Shown here in pieces: positions 32,964-47,731 of a stretch of DNA of 64,000 nt. The position numbers and the translations under genes are program-made. Each line of letters opens with the position of its first letter. Position 1 is the stretch's first letter. The notes under the pieces were generated by a model. The model ran no database searches. It worked only from the letters and a program-made list of their open reading frames with translations, and was not told where the DNA came from. This DNA is from Papaver somniferum (taxonomy: Eukaryota > Streptophyta > Magnoliopsida > Ranunculales > Papaveraceae): NCBI RefSeq assembly GCF_003573695.1, contig NC_039362.1, positions 113,563,120-113,627,119 on the forward strand, in the 5' to 3' direction.

Positions 32964-35900
32964 GAATCAAAACTCATTTAACGAGTCGCTTGATTATTTA
33001 CTAGAGTCAACTTCGTATAGGTTAGCTAGAAAGTTACTAGGATATGAGACTTACAAGTATTACATGAAGACTTGAAGAATGTGAAGAAGTAAAGAGCTAC
33101 AATGACGACATCATCCTTCTACTTGAGGTTAGTAATATTTGACTTCAACTGTTTCATTCCTAACGTATCTTTCAAGTCGTGCATATTGAAAACATAACTG
33201 CGAAGCTGTGAATGATTATACTCTAGTTAGACATAGTATTAAGGAATTACAATACGAAGTATAACGTCTATCTTTTAAACTTCGTATATAAGACATCGAC
33301 ATAATCGTATGAATGCTATTGTGATTATGTGTATGGGTATGGGTGAAGATCTCGTCCTAGGAAAAAATGTTTTACATTCGTTTAAAGGAAGTACAATTCA
33401 TAAACTTGTTTTATGAATCGAAAGGGAAATCGTTAGGCTTATTGGTATTGTTATTCACTGCAAATCTTTGGATTACCAATATGTGTGTTTAGTATAACCG
33501 CTCATAACTTGTTTATGTATCTTGGTCACAATGCCTGACTTTTTTATTGGTATGACTTTTATTAGTGAAACCAATCCTAAGTAATCACCTGAGATGGTAT
33601 GATCGATATTTGTAATTGGTGTGACCATTCCTAGTCATTGGGTAACCGATCCTAGAACTTGGTTGGGACTAATCACAAGATGTGTAATCGATCCTTGTAG
33701 TAGTTTAACAAGTTTTAGTAATTGGTGTGACCGATCCTATAACTTGTGCAACCGATCACAAGTAAGTACCATAAATAAGTGGTAACCGATCCTTGTACTT
33801 AGTTAACAATGTTTTGGAAACTAATATGACCAATCCTAGTAGCCACTTGGAGGTAGAACCGAAACTTGTTTTGGTAGAACCGTTAAACCCATGAATGGTG
33901 ATTGAATGTTTTTGATCAATCACATAGTTCTTGGAAATCAGATGAACCAATTCTAAACTCGTTTGGAAGTATGGTAAATCGGTTCCAAGATTGTAAATAT
34001 GAAAAAGGATTTACAAAGTAAAGATTTCGACATACTTTGAACATGTGCAGTAAATCGTATCTTTTATTATTCAAAGATATTCATTAATAACTAAAGGAGA
34101 ATCCCGCATCGAAATAAATTAAAAATCTTTTAATCAAGGTTTTTAGTTTTATATGCTTTTAATTTCCAGCAATTAAAATGCATATCTTTAGAAAATAAAA
34201 ATTGGTAATGTGCATTTACTAATTGGAGATTTTCCACTGAGATTTCGGTCAGTATTTGGACAGAGCATTTCCAGGAATTATGAAAACCGAATTTGGAAAT
34301 ATATGCATATCTTGAGAATATTTTCGTTTTTGGAAATTCCATGGTGTCCAAACTTCCTTGGTCTATAAATATTGAAGTTTGCATTTCTAGCAAACTAATC
34401 CTCAGAGCCAGCAAAACTACCTAGTTGTGTTGTTACTGGTGGAGCCGTCTATTCGGAGAGGAAAGTACCCTACTTAGGCGAAATCTCTTACGACCGCTTG
34501 TTTTAAAGACTTCTTTGGGATTGGGAAGCTCTACAAGTACCGTTGGTGGGAAACTAGATAATTAAAGTTTATTATTAGTTTTCGATTGATTTGATTGACT
34601 AACGGTGGTTGAACTTTGATTGCACCTAGTTTGTTTATGCTTGAGAATCTTCTCTTCTGATATAAGATTCACTCAAACTAGATCGAAGTTTCGACGGGGA
34701 TCTTTAGACTGTATGTAGATCTAAAGACGTCTTGTGATAATCCATTGTTAACAGAATCCGTCTTGTGTGTGATTGATCACAAGAGATTCAAGTTGATTGT
34801 GTGCAGGTGTTTATTGAAGATCTAAGAAGATTTGAAGACAAAGAATATTGCTTGTTTGAGTTCATAATCTTTGGCGTGCACAAAACTTGATCGGCTGGGG
34901 ATCCAACTATAACCGGTTTATCTTTGTGATATCCTTGATTAATTAGTTGACTAGATCGACATCAATATATTGTCTTTGTGACTAAGAAATATTGATTGCA
35001 AAATCTAGACAATTACTTTGGTAGTTGTATTGAGATAGATCTAAGAACCTGACAAAGGAGTTTATTGGGATAAACGGAAGAGCTTTTGTCAAACTCATAT
35101 CACTTGTTTAAAAAGAGTTGTTACCGAACAGATTTGTTGTTTCTTTACATGTTTGGAATACGAACCAAAGGAATTGTTCCAATTGCGTAACTTATTACAA
35201 GTTGCAGGCGCAGGGATACAGACGGAACTAGATGAACTATATGTTTAGTTGCTTGGTCTCAACTATACGAAGTTGGTTTAGATTTTGTATAGCGGCTTAA
35301 TCCTGAGAGTATTCAATTCTGGACAAGGTCCCGGGTTTTTTTTGCATTTGCGGTTTCCTCGTTAACAAAATGTTGTCGTGTCTTTTACTTTTCTATTTCC
35401 GCAATTATAATTATTTTTATTATAATTAGAAGTAAAATACACAAACGTTAATTCCTAATTACTTGATAGCAATCCTATTGTGGTTGGTTAATTTCGAACC
35501 CTTTATCAAGTAATCATACTTCATTGTTGTATTGTCTCGATCTTATATCCATAGTCAAGCACACAAGTTATCTTGTTGTCGTAATTTCTCTATCTCGTAT
35601 CCATATACGATCACACGAAGTGTGAACCGATTAGTTGTATTGTCTCGACTCAGTCCATAGACAATCACTTTCGGAGAAAGGACTTATAGGTGGAAAAGTT
35701 TTAGATTGAGGTATACTTGGGTACCCTCGTCTTTTCACTTTGTGATTCATAGTATTGATTGCATAGTCTAAATAATTACTTTGGTAGTTGTTGAATAGAT
35801 TGATCTGGAACCCGACAAAGGAGTTTATTGATTAAACGGAAGAGCCTTTTGTCAAACTCATATCACGTTTTTTGAAAAGAGTTATTACCGAACAGATTTG

Positions 35901-36500
35901 TTGTTCCTCTACTGTTTGGAATACGAACCAAAGGAATTGTTCCAAGTGCGTGACTTATTGCAAGTTGAAGGCGCATGGATACTGAGGGAACTAGGTGAAC
36001 TATAGGTTTGGTTGCTTGGTCTCAACTATACGAAGTTGGTTTAGATTTTGTATAACGTCTTAATTCTGAGAGTATTCAATTCTGGACAACGTCCCGGGGT
36101 TTTTCTGAATTTGCGGTTTCCTCGTTAACAAAATCTTGTTGTGTCTTTTACTTTTCTATTTCTGCAATTATAATTGTTTATATTGTAATTAGAAGTAAAA
36201 TACACAAACGTTAATTCCTAATTACTTGATAGCAATCCTATAGTGTTTGGTTAAGTCCGAACCTATTATCAAGTAATCATACTTTGTTGTTGTATTGTCT
36301 CGATCTTGTATCCATAGTCAATCACGCAAGTTATCTTGTTGTCGTATTGTCTCGATATCGTATCTATAGACGATCACACGAAGTGTGAACCGATTCGTTG
36401 TATTGTCTCGACTCAGTCCATAGACAATCATTTTCGGAGAAAGGACTTATAGGTGTAAAAATTTTAGATTGAGGTATATTTAGGTATCCTCGTCTTTTCA
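32964..36500 (+). mobile_element. LTR E, unit 2
   Basis: Same organisation as unit 1, including the internal tandem duplication (34974-35737 and 35738-36500) and the TATA box near 34364. It differs by a few single-base changes and homopolymer lengths. Confidence 0.65.
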
Positions 36501-37772
36501 CAAGTATCCAGAAAACACCAAGAACTTATAGCTCACATTCCGCAAGAAAGTTCAACATTTTGATACAAGTCATAAAACAACCACACCTTCATAGTTTATC
36601 ATTCTGATCTCAACACCTTCTTCGCTTCCCTCCCTAAGATCAACCCTTCTCCTTCATTTTGTGACCGAAGCAAGACTGGAACGACCATTTCTTGGTTTAG
36701 GCCAGAATTGTACAGATTGGTCTCTCGAATCTAAAATACTCCTGTGCAGTACATTTGTTTAGGGTTTAGATTCGTTTCTCGGCGGCACACCCAATTTACC
36801 ATTTCCAGCAGAATCAATTTTTACCCTACTACAAGGGTTTCTTATTTTTTTTTCAAGTTTCTCCATTGTTTTAATCATCTTTAGATGATCGGAAATGGGT
36901 GAAACCCATGTTCCGAGTTCTAGTAACACGGAAGGTTTTTTTATTATCAAGTTTTCAACAGAAGATGATAAACTTCGTGTGCGTGATGGTGAAACTTGGA
37001 AAATCGATTGGTTTCCTTGGTTTGATTCGGACTAGGAAAGTTATTCTCATGCATCTGTTTGGGTTAAGTTTCCAGGTTTATATTTGGAGTTATGGACATA
37101 AAGAACACTGCTTTCTCTTGGTAAAAATCTAGGCACTCCAATTATGGTTGATAAGAAGACGTTGGATCATGATTATGGTTGCTATGCTGTTGTTTTAGTT
37201 AATATTGATTTTGCAAAAAAAGTTCCAGACTCCATTTGTGTAACACTGGGTGGAAGAAGTTTTGATCAATATGTGAAACTTCAGAAAATCCCAAAGTTTT
37301 GTGCGAATTGCAAAGTTGTTGGGCATGTTGAAACAGATTGTAGGAAGAAGAACAAGAAATCAACAAATCCGGTGAAGAACGTTCAAAAGTGGCATCCAGT
37401 TAAAACCAAAACAGTGGAAGGTGTTGATGTTAATATGACTGCAGGTAAGCCAAGTTCTGTTGGGAATGGTAGTTCAGCTATTATTCCTTTTTGTGCAGGT
37501 AATTCAAGTGATGTTGGGTCTACTGCTGGTGGTAGGATTGATCTTACTGCCTGTGTAGATAACCAAGACTCTCCAAATAAGGAGTGGATGATGGTTATTA
37601 GAAAGAAAATTAAGAATTCACCTACTCCATTGGTTGATGATTTACTTAGTATAGAGATTTCACAACAAAATAAATTTGATATGATGGAATGTGAAATGGG
37701 GTTGAATGCTGAATTTAGTATTGTAGATGCTGAGAAAGATGAGGAAAGGGAGTTAGAAGAGTGTTCAGATCC
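36501..37772 (+). pseudogene. LINE ORF1 remnant, unit 2
   Basis: ATG at 36895 with the same two in-frame stops as unit 1. From 37144 the frame stays open for 213 codons, with the knuckle 'CANCKVVGHVETDC'. It runs through the 'TAGKPSSVGNGSSA' region broken in unit 1 and closes at a TGA supplied by the X LTR (37785). Otherwise as unit 1. Confidence 0.88.
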
Positions 37773-40700
37773 TGTTAATACATGAAAATAATTAACCCTA
37801 AAAGGGGTAGCCCCTTAGCCTACTAAGAGTTCCTCTTAAGAAGAAGGAACTTGGGGACTAGGTCCAACCCATAGGATAATGGATGGACCTAACCCAAGAA
37901 GGAGAATCTTGAAATAGTTGGGTCTCATCCCTAACAAAATGGGCCTTTTTCCCAGTTCCTTGATAACTTGGAAAAGAGGAAAGTGTTAGTTTTGTAATAT
38001 ATTAGCCTTATGAGTGTTTATTCATAAGGAGGATACGAAGGATTATTATAAAAGGGAAAGAAAGAAGATTTAGGAGGGGACACTTAATTCATCTCTTTCT
38101 TTCTCTTCTTCTCATTCTCTCTCCATTCACCTCTAAGGGTATGGGTTTGTTGTGGCTTGGACTGCTTCTCCTCCCCACTTTTACCCTATAACATTGCGAC
38201 CACAGTCGGAGAAGTTTAGTCTCTCGCCCAGCAAGTCACACCACCCGCCCAATTCTTACGATATTTTTATTGAGAACTTTGTTGTTTAGTCCACTAAACC
38301 CGACCCGGATTAATGGCTAGTCCAGCGGGAAAATATATTTACTCGTTAGTCCAAAAAAGTTTTGAAAAGAGTAAAATTACTCTACTAACCCTAACACATA
38401 ACACTATGTATGTTACTACATATATTACTACATACTACATATGTTACTAGTAGTATGTATTGATACTACATATCAATATCTAGTATCAATATGTTATGAC
38501 TACATATAAATAAATATTGTTATGTTATATATTGATACTACATATCAATATGTAGTGTCAATATGCTATGTATTGCATGTAAATAAATACTGTTATGTTA
38601 TGTATTGATACTACATATCAATATGTAGTATCAATATGTTATGTACTACATATCAATACTGTTATGTTATGTAACGATACTACATATTAATATTGTTATG
38701 TTATACTACATATGTTACTACTAGTAAAGTATTAGTTACAAGTATACTAGTTACTACATATTGATCCTACATATTACTACTAGTTACTACATATTGATAC
38801 TACATATTACTACTAGTTACTAGTATACTAGTTACTACATATTACTACTAGTTACTACATATTGATACTACATATTACTACTAGTTACTACTAGTAGTAT
38901 ACTAGTTACTACATATTACTACTAGTACTACATATTAGTTACTACATATTGATACTACACATTACTAGTAAACTAGTTTACTAGTAACATATTTTTGTTA
39001 CTACTAGTATAGTACATATTAATATGTAGTATCACCATATTGATACTACTAGTATGTAGTAACATACTACTAGTAATATTTACATGTGTTGATACTAGTT
39101 AGATTTGGAAGGTTGTTTTAGGCATTTAGAAAAACACTTTATAATCTCCACAAAGTTTTTGGACTAACGAGTAAATAATCTAGTCCAAAAACATGTTTTT
39201 GGACTATGGAGTAAATGTTTTTCACGGGTGGACTAGCCATTAAATGGGTCATGAAAAAATGGATTAAACAGTAATTCCTATATTTTTATTCTCTCTTTCT
39301 CGCCTCTTTTGGCCGCGTCTTATTATCGCCTCCTTGGAAAACCTCCATCTGCTCAAAAATATTTTTTACTCTTCTACCGGTCTACCTCCGCGCTAACCAC
39401 CACCGCTTCACCACATCCGCGCTACTAACCTACATCAGCGGCGTCCGCTACCCTCAACAAGGTGACTTCTTCTTCTTACTTTCCTCTCAGATCATTCTTT
39501 CTTCTCCCTTTCTAAGGAACAACACCAGCACCAAATCTGATTCATCAATAATAACCATGGAGATTTATCATTGATCAAATGAGACCAGCCATGATTCGAG
39601 GTGGAAAGCCGGAGCGATTCATCGTCAACACACCAAATTAGAGATTCATCAACAAAAGCAATCGAACAGATAAGTTCAATCTAGATGTTCTCATTTACCT
39701 GTTCTGATTGACTTCTGTTTCTTTTTCGAAAAATATACTAGGGTTTTCATTGACTCAAATTCGATATTTTTTCTATTTTACGATCAAATTTGAAACCTAA
39801 CATCTAATTTGTGATAATCATCTTGACGAAAAATCTTTAGAATCGCACAAATTTTTTAGAGTTGCTCTTCGTTGAGAGTTAGTATATTTCTCAAGCTTTC
39901 ATCGAAATTCAAAATTACACTTGAGTTTTGAAACAGTGTATCTTGAATTGAAAACGCATAAAACTATTTGAATTTGACTCCTTCTCGATTTTTTTACCTA
40001 CCTGCACTTATACTTGCGTTTGAAACGAATTGCTTCAGTTCTTGTATGTAATGAAGTAATAGGGCAATCAACTATTGAATTTCAGTAACTAATTATTAAG
40101 GAATTATGGTTTTGTGTTCTCAGAATGGATTATAAGGGCCTCTGAATCGAATTTCAACTGATGAAGAAGAAACTTGTGAGATCAAGGAAGAGTGGTAGCT
40201 AGAAATTTGTGAGTGCATGATCACTTGAAGCTGCAGCTGCTTCGGTTTTCCCTTGTACGGGAGCAGCATACGGCACCGGAAAGAGTGGTGTTGGTATAAC
40301 ATCTATGGAAGTACCCATTGAAGGTATATAAAAAAAGAGGTACGGGGACTTGCCTCCAGAAATATATCATCACTCCTTGAACCCTTGCACGAGAGGCAAG
40401 AAAGTCAAATACCATACACTCGTCCGCCAACTTCACCTTTTAGGGCGCCTAATAATTCTATCTAACCAAGTGACTATAGAGACTCGTGCATACAAGTAGA
40501 ACACCAAGCACTCGTCCGCCTCATTCTTAAGAAAAGGGGGGTGGTTAGAAATATGAGCCGGACCCAATATATGCCTGAGCGGTAAAAATATGTAAGTAGC
40601 CGTTGCTCTCAATAATAATAATGCCGCTCAAGAAACAAAGGAGAAGGTAGTACACCGCTCCTGTAAGCTTCCATCATAAGTCGGTCGACGTCTATCAATC

Positions 40701-41051
40701 GGGAATGTCAAAGCGAATTTTCACTATCAAAATGATCACATGCAAGACGGAGTAGGCTCATTAGATAATTGAGATGCTTCATCTCTAAAATATCAAGTAA
40801 ACTCGGGTCATAATAACGAAATAATGCTTTAACAAATGAAGTAAGTGATCAAAGAATAATAGTTCACACGTGGTCGACATACGCGTTACAAAATAAAATG
40901 CTCCTCCGATTATAAACAGTTAGACAATACTTACATAATTTGCCCGAATAGTCAAACCAGTTGAGTGCTCATGGTAAACACCACTCACAAAACAGGCGCG
41001 CATGACAAATATCCAGAGATAATACTTGCTTAACATGAGAATTCAACCAGT
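37773..41051 (+). mobile_element. left part of element X, unit 2
   Basis: Left LTR 37773-38193 (2 bp shorter, ending 'cctataaca'), inverted-repeat element 38283-39270 with microsatellite, then the non-coding interior. It is cut at the triplication junction, so there is no right LTR. Confidence 0.9.
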
Positions 41052-42408
41052 TAACAAAACATTCAATAATCACCGTTAGATGAAAAACCTGATTCAACCA
41101 AGCTAATATCTTTCAACCGTTAGGTCGAACTTAGCTTGTTACACACAAATGAAATGTACCCTCATTTAGGTTTATGTAACCGTACCCAAACGTGTATACC
41201 ATGTTGGTTCACAAATAGTTAACCAAGGTTAGCCATATGATTACTCTCATATCAACCTTATTCATCTTAACCATAACTAGTTCAAATGACTCAAATGAAA
41301 CTAGTTAAAGAGTTGTTAAATCGCTATATTCTCATGAATTTATACAAGAACACAATTGAAGCAAAATCGGTTTGATTCACTCGAATCGATACATGAACAT
41401 TATAGCCACGGTTTGCAAAGATTGCATTCCTTATTGATTAATGTTTTAGGTTCATGTACAACCGATCTTAGAAAGTACCCACTTAAGTATGCGTACGGGT
41501 ATGCGTACTTATGTAACCGGATTTGAGTTTGTTTTAGTTTTGAAACTCAGCAAAAATTTACGGACGTGAACTTTCCGTCAGTATGCATACGGGTACGCGT
41601 ACCTTAGGTAACCGGATGAATTTGGTTTTGGTTTTCAAACTCAGCAAAAATTCACGGACGTGAACTTCCGCCAGTATGCGTACGGGTACGCATACTTACC
41701 CAGTCTCCTACAACCTTTTTGTATACACACAAAAATGCATAGTTTAGGCTCCCGGTTTTGGACTTATACACTAATGTGCGAACACAGTATGCTTATATCC
41801 AAAGATGGTTACAAGATTCTAAAATCTTTATTTCAATAAATGAAACATTTTTCTATAATGACAATAGCCGTTTTCACACACTATTAGCATCAAAGCAATT
41901 TCCAAGATGTTGAAATAATCATTATCGAAACATTCCAAGTCTTACACCAAATGATTGTATCACGCAAACCATGTAAGATGTTACTCGGTAATTTTCTCAT
42001 GACATAAGATGAACTTGGTCGAAGCGAAATCTTACCAACACATATTTTGAGAAATATGTAAGTGAGATATACTCAGCTCGAAATCTCAAATGTGTATAGA
42101 GAAAACTATATCGTAACACGACTTATGTCTCAATATATGAGATAAAGTAGAAATAGAATTTACAAGTGATAAATGAGTTTAAGTCTCCACATACCTTTTG
42201 TCGATGAAGTTCCACAAGCTCTCCTTAGTAGTTCTTCGTCTTCAAGTGATAACCGCCGTGAAGTCTAAGCTCAACTACACAAACTATGTCCTAGTCCGAG
42301 ACATCTATAAATAGGCTAGAAATCAAGACTTATAGTTTTGATCACTAACATTGACAAGCAGGCTTGAGGTAGAAACGCATGCGAGTTCGACCGAGCTGTG
42401 CACTAACA
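41052..42408 (-). mobile_element. partial B2 LTR, unit 3
   Basis: As in unit 2: the right part of the B2 LTR with its palindrome array (near 41487-41697), fused on the left to X sequence. Confidence 0.92.
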
Positions 42409-45400
42409 GAATCAAAACTCATTTAACGAGTCGCTTGATTATTTACTAGAGTCAACTTCGTATAGGTTAGCTAGAAAGTTACTAGGATATGAGACTTACA
42501 AGTATTACATGAAGACTTGAAGAATGTGAAGAAGTAAAGAGCTACAATGACGACATCATCCTTCTACTTGAGGTTAGTAATATTTGACTTCAACTGTTTC
42601 ATTCCTAACGTATCTTTCAAGTCGTGCATATTGAAAACATAACTGCGAAGCTGTGAATGATTATACTCTAGTTAGACATAGTATTAAGGAATTACAATAC
42701 GAAGTATAACGTCTATCTTTTAAACTTCGTATATAAGACATCGACATAATCGTATGAATGCTATTGTGATTATGTGTATGGGTATGGGTGAAGATCTCGT
42801 CCTAGGAAAAAATGTTTTACATTCGTTTAAAGGAAGTACAATTCATAAACTTGTTTTATGAATCGAAAGGGAAATCGTTAGGCTTATTGGTATTGTTATT
42901 CACTGCAAATCTTTGGATTACCAATATGTGTGTTTTATAACCGCTCATAACTTGTTTATGTATCTTGGTCACAATGCCTGACTTTTTTATTGGTATGACT
43001 TTTATTAGTGAAACCAATCCTAAGTAATCACCTGAGATGGTATGATCGATATTTGTAATTGGTGTGACCATTCCTAGTCATTGGGTAACCGATCCTAGAA
43101 CTTGGTTGGGACTAATCACAAGATGTGTAATCGATCCTTGTAGTAGTTTAACAAGTTTTAGTAATTGGTGTGACCGATCCTATAACTTGTGCAACCGATC
43201 ACAAGTAAGTACCATAAATAAGTGGTAACCGATCCTTGTACTTAGTTAACAATGTTTTGGAAACTAATATGACCAATCCTAGTAGCCACTTGGAGGTAGA
43301 ACCGAAACTTGTTTTGGTAGAACCGTTAAACCCATGAATGGTGATTGAATGTTTTTGATCAATCACATAGTTCTTGGAAATCAGATGAACCAATTCTAAA
43401 CTCGTTTGGAAGTATGGTAAATCGGTTCCAAGATTGTAAATATGAAAAAGGATTTACAAAGTAAAGATTTCGACATACTTTGAACATGTGCAGTAAATCG
43501 TATCTTTTATTATTCAAAGATATTCATTAATAACTAAAGGAGAATCCCGCATCGAAATAAATTAAAAATCTTTTAATCAAGGTTTTTAGTTTTATATGCT
43601 TTTAATTTCCAGCAATTAAAATGCATATCTTTAGAAAATAAAAATTGGTAATGTGCATTTACTAATTGGAGATTTTCCACTGAGATTTCGGTCAGTATTT
43701 GGACAGAGCATTTCCAGGAATTATGAAAACCGAATTTGGAAATATATTGCATATCTTGAGAATATTTTCGTTTTTGGAAATTCCATGGTGTCCAAACTTC
43801 CTTGGTCTATAAATATTGAAGTTTGCATTTCTAGCAAACTAATCCTCAGAGCCAGCAAAACTACCTAGTTGTGTTGTTACTGGTGGAGCCGTCTATTCGG
43901 AGAGGAAAGTACCCTACTTAGGCGAAATCTCTTACGACCGCTTGTTTTAAAGACTTCTTTGGGATTGGGAAGCTCTACAAGTACCGTTGGTGGGAAACTA
44001 GATAATTAAAGTTTATTATTAGTTTTCGATTGATTTGATTGACTAACGGTGGTTGAACTTTGATTGCACCTAGTTTGTTTATGCTTGAGAATCTTCTCTT
44101 CTGATATAAGATTCACTCAAACTAGATCGAAGTTTCGACGGGGATCTTTAGACTGTATGTAGATCTAAAGACGTCTTGTGATAATCCATTGTTAACAGAA
44201 TCCGTCTTGTGTGTGATTGATCACAAGAGATTCAAGTTGATTGTGTGCAGGTGTTTATTGAAGATCTAAGAAGATTTGAAGACAAAGAATATTGCTTGTT
44301 TGAGTTCATAATCTTTGGCGTGCACAAAACTTGATCGGCTGGGGATCCAACTATAACCGGTTTATCTTTGTGATATCCTTGATTAATTAGTTGACTAGAT
44401 CGACATCAATATATTGTCTTTGTGACTAAGAAATATTGATTGCAAAATCTAGACAATTACTTTGGTAGTTGTATTGAGATAGATCTAAGAACCTGACAAA
44501 GGAGTTTATTGGGATAAACGGAAGAGCTTTTTGTCAAACTCATATCACTTGTTTAAAAAGAGTTGTTACCGAACAGATTTGTTGTTTCTTTACATGTTTG
44601 GAATACGAACCAAAGGAATTGTTCCAATTGCGTAACTTATTACAAGTTGCAGGCGCAGGGATACAGACGGAACTAGATGAACTATATGTTTAGTTGCTTG
44701 GTCTCAACTATACGAAGTTGGTTTAGATTTTGTATAGCGGCTTAATCCTGAGAGTATTCAATTCTGGACAAGGTCCCGGTTTTTTTTTGCATTTGCGGTT
44801 TCCTCGTTAACAAAATGTTGTCGTGTCTTTTACTTTTCTATTTCCGCAATTATAATTATTTTTATTATAATTAGAAGTAAAATACACAAACGTTAATTCC
44901 TAATTACTTGATAGCAATCCTATTGTGGTTGGTTAATTTCGAACCCTTTATCAAGTAATCATACTTCATTGTTGTATTGTCTCGATCTTATATCCATAGT
45001 CAAGCACACAAGTTATCTTGTTGTCGTAATTTCTCTATCTCGTATCCATATACGATCACACGAAGTGTGAACCGATTAGTTGTATTGTCTCGACTCAGTC
45101 CATAGACAATCACTTTCGGAGAAAGGACTTATAGGTGGAAAAGTTTTAGATTGAGGTATACTTGGGTACCCTCGTCTTTTCACTTTGTGATTCATAGTAT
45201 TGATTGCATAGTCTAAATAATTACTTTGGTAGTTGTTGAATAGATTGATCTGGAACCCGACAAAGGAGTTTATTGATTAAACGGAAGAGCCTTTTGTCAA
45301 ACTCATATCACGTTTTTTGAAAAGAGTTATTACCGAACAGATTTGTTGTTCCTCTACTGTTTGGAATACGAACCAAAGGAATTGTTCCAAGTGCGTGACT

Positions 45401-45945
45401 TATTGCAAGTTGAAGGCGCATGGATACTGAGGGAACTAGGTGAACTATAGGTTTGGTTGCTTGGTCTCAACTATACGAAGTTGGTTTAGATTTTGTATAA
45501 CGTCTTAATTCTGAGAGTATTCAATTCTGGACAACGTCCCGGGGTTTTTCTGAATTTGCGGTTTCCTCGTTAACAAAATCTTGTTGTGTCTTTTACTTTT
45601 CTATTTCTGCAATTATAATTGTTTATATTGTAATTAGAAGTAAAATACACAAACGTTAATTCCTAATTACTTGATAGCAATCCTATAGTGTTTGGTTAAG
45701 TCCGAACCTATTATCAAGTAATCATACTTTGTTGTTGTATTGTCTCGATCTTGTATCCATAGTCAATCACGCAAGTTATCTTGTTGTCGTATTGTCTCGA
45801 TCTCGTATCTATAGACGATCACACGAAGTGTGAACCGATTCGTTGTATTGTCTCGACTCAGTCCATAGACAATCATTTTCGGAGAAAGGACTTATAGGTG
45901 TAAAAATTTTAGATTGAGGTATATTTAGGTATCCTCGTCTTTTCA
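42409..45945 (+). mobile_element. LTR E, unit 3
   Basis: Same structure as in units 1 and 2, with the internal duplication ending at 45945. A small deletion near 42935 ('tgtgttttataacc' for 'tgtgtttagtataacc') is unit-specific. Confidence 0.65.
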
Positions 45946-47218
45946 CAAGTATCCAGAAAACACCAAGAACTTATAGCTCACATTCCGCAAGAAAGTTCAA
46001 CATTTTGATACAAGTCATAAAACAACCACACCTTCATAGTTTATCATTCTGATCTCAACACCTTCTTCGCTTCCCTCCCTAAGATCAACCCTTCTCCTTC
46101 ATTTTGTGACCGAAGCAAGACTGGAACGACCATTTCTTGGTTTAGGCCAGAATTGTACAGATTGGTCTCTCGAATCTAAAATACTCCTGTGCAGTACATT
46201 TGTTTAGGGTTTAGATTCGTTTCTCGGCGGCACACCCAATTTACCATTTCCAGCAGAATCAATTTTTACCCTACTACAAGGGTTTCTTATTTTTTTTCTC
46301 AAGTTTCTCCATTGTTTTAATCATCTTTAGATGATCGGAAATGGGTGAAACCCATGTTCCGAGTTCTAGTAACACGGAAGGTTTTTTTATTATCAAGTTT
46401 TCAACAGAAGATGATAAACTTCGTGTGCGTGATGGTGAAACTTGGAAAATCGATTGGTTTCCTTGGTTTGATTCGGACTAGGAAAGTTATTCTCATGCAT
46501 CTGTTTGGGTTAAGTTTCCAGGTTTATATTTGGAGTTATGGACATAAAGAACACTGCTTTCTCTTGGTAAAAATCTAGGCACTCCAATTATGGTTGATAA
46601 GAAGACGTTGGATCATGATTATGGTTGTTATGCTGTTGTTTTAGTTAATATTGATTTTGCAAAAAAAGTTCCAGACTCCATTTGTGTAACACTGGGTGGA
46701 AGAAGTTTTGATCAATATGTGAAACTTCAGAAAATCCCAAAGTTTTGTGCGAATTGCAAAGTTGTTGGGCATGTTGAAACAGATTGTAGGAAGAAGAACA
46801 AGAAATCAACAAATCCGGTGAAGAACGTTCAAAAGTGGCATCCAGTTAAAACCAAAACAGTGGAAGGTGTTGATGTTAATATGACTGCAGGTAAGCCAAG
46901 TTCTGTTGGGAATGGTAGTTCAGCTATTATTCCTTTTTGTGCAGGTAATTCAAGTGATGTTGGGTCTACTGCTGGTGGTAGGATTGATCTTACTGCCTGT
47001 GTAGATAACCAAGACTCTCCAAATAAGGAGTGGATGATGGTTATTAGAAAGAAAATTAAGAATTCACCTACTCCATTGGTTGATGATTTACTTAGTATAG
47101 AGATTTCACAACAAAATAAATTTGATATGATGGAATGTGAAATGGGGTTGAATGCTGAATTTAGTATTGTAGATGCTGAGAAAGATGAGGAAAGGGAGTT
47201 AGAAGAGTGTTCAGATCC
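45946..47218 (+). pseudogene. LINE ORF1 remnant, unit 3
   Basis: ATG at 46341 with two in-frame stops, then a 213-codon open frame from 46590 to the X LTR. The encoded sequence from 46590 is the same as in unit 2. This copy is the one physically continuous with the rest of the LINE across element X (52651 onward). Confidence 0.88.
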
Positions 47219-47731
47219 TGTTAATACATGAAAATAATTAACCCTAAAAGGGGTAGCCCCTTAGCCTACTAAGAGTTCCTCTTAAGAAGAAGGAACTTGG
47301 GGACTAGGTCCAACCCATAGGATAATGGATGGACCTAACCCAAGAAGGAGAATCTTGAAATAGTTGGGTCTCATCCCTAACAAAATGGGCCTTTTTCCCA
47401 GTTCCTTGATAACTTGGAAAAGAGGAAAGTGTTAGTTTTGTAATATATTAGCCTTATGAGTGTTTATTCATAAGGAGGATACGAAGGATTATTATAAAAG
47501 GGAAAGAAAGAAGATTTAGGAGGGGACACTTAATTCATCTCTTTCTTTCTCTTCTTCTCATTCTCTCTCCATTCACCTCTAAGGGTATGGGTTTGTTGTG
47601 GCTTGGACTTGCTTCTCCTCCCCACTTTTACCCTATTAACATTGCGACCACAGTCGGAGAAGTTTAGTCTCTCGCCCAGCAAGTCACACCACCCGCCCAA
47701 TTCTTACGATATTTTTATTGAGAACTTTGTT

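Larger units (their letters stand above)
31614..41051. repeat. tandem unit 2 of the 9.44-kb triplication
   Basis: This unit is 9438 bp. It begins at the unit1/unit2 junction 'agttaacaaaac' (31611-31622), where the X sequence passes directly into the B2 LTR sequence. It contains a partial B2 LTR (31614-32963), LTR E (32964-36500), the LINE ORF1 fragment (36501-37772) and left X (37773-41051). Unit-specific changes include a loss near 32088 in the LTR ('ggatttgtg') and a 2-bp shorter X LTR. Confidence 0.96.
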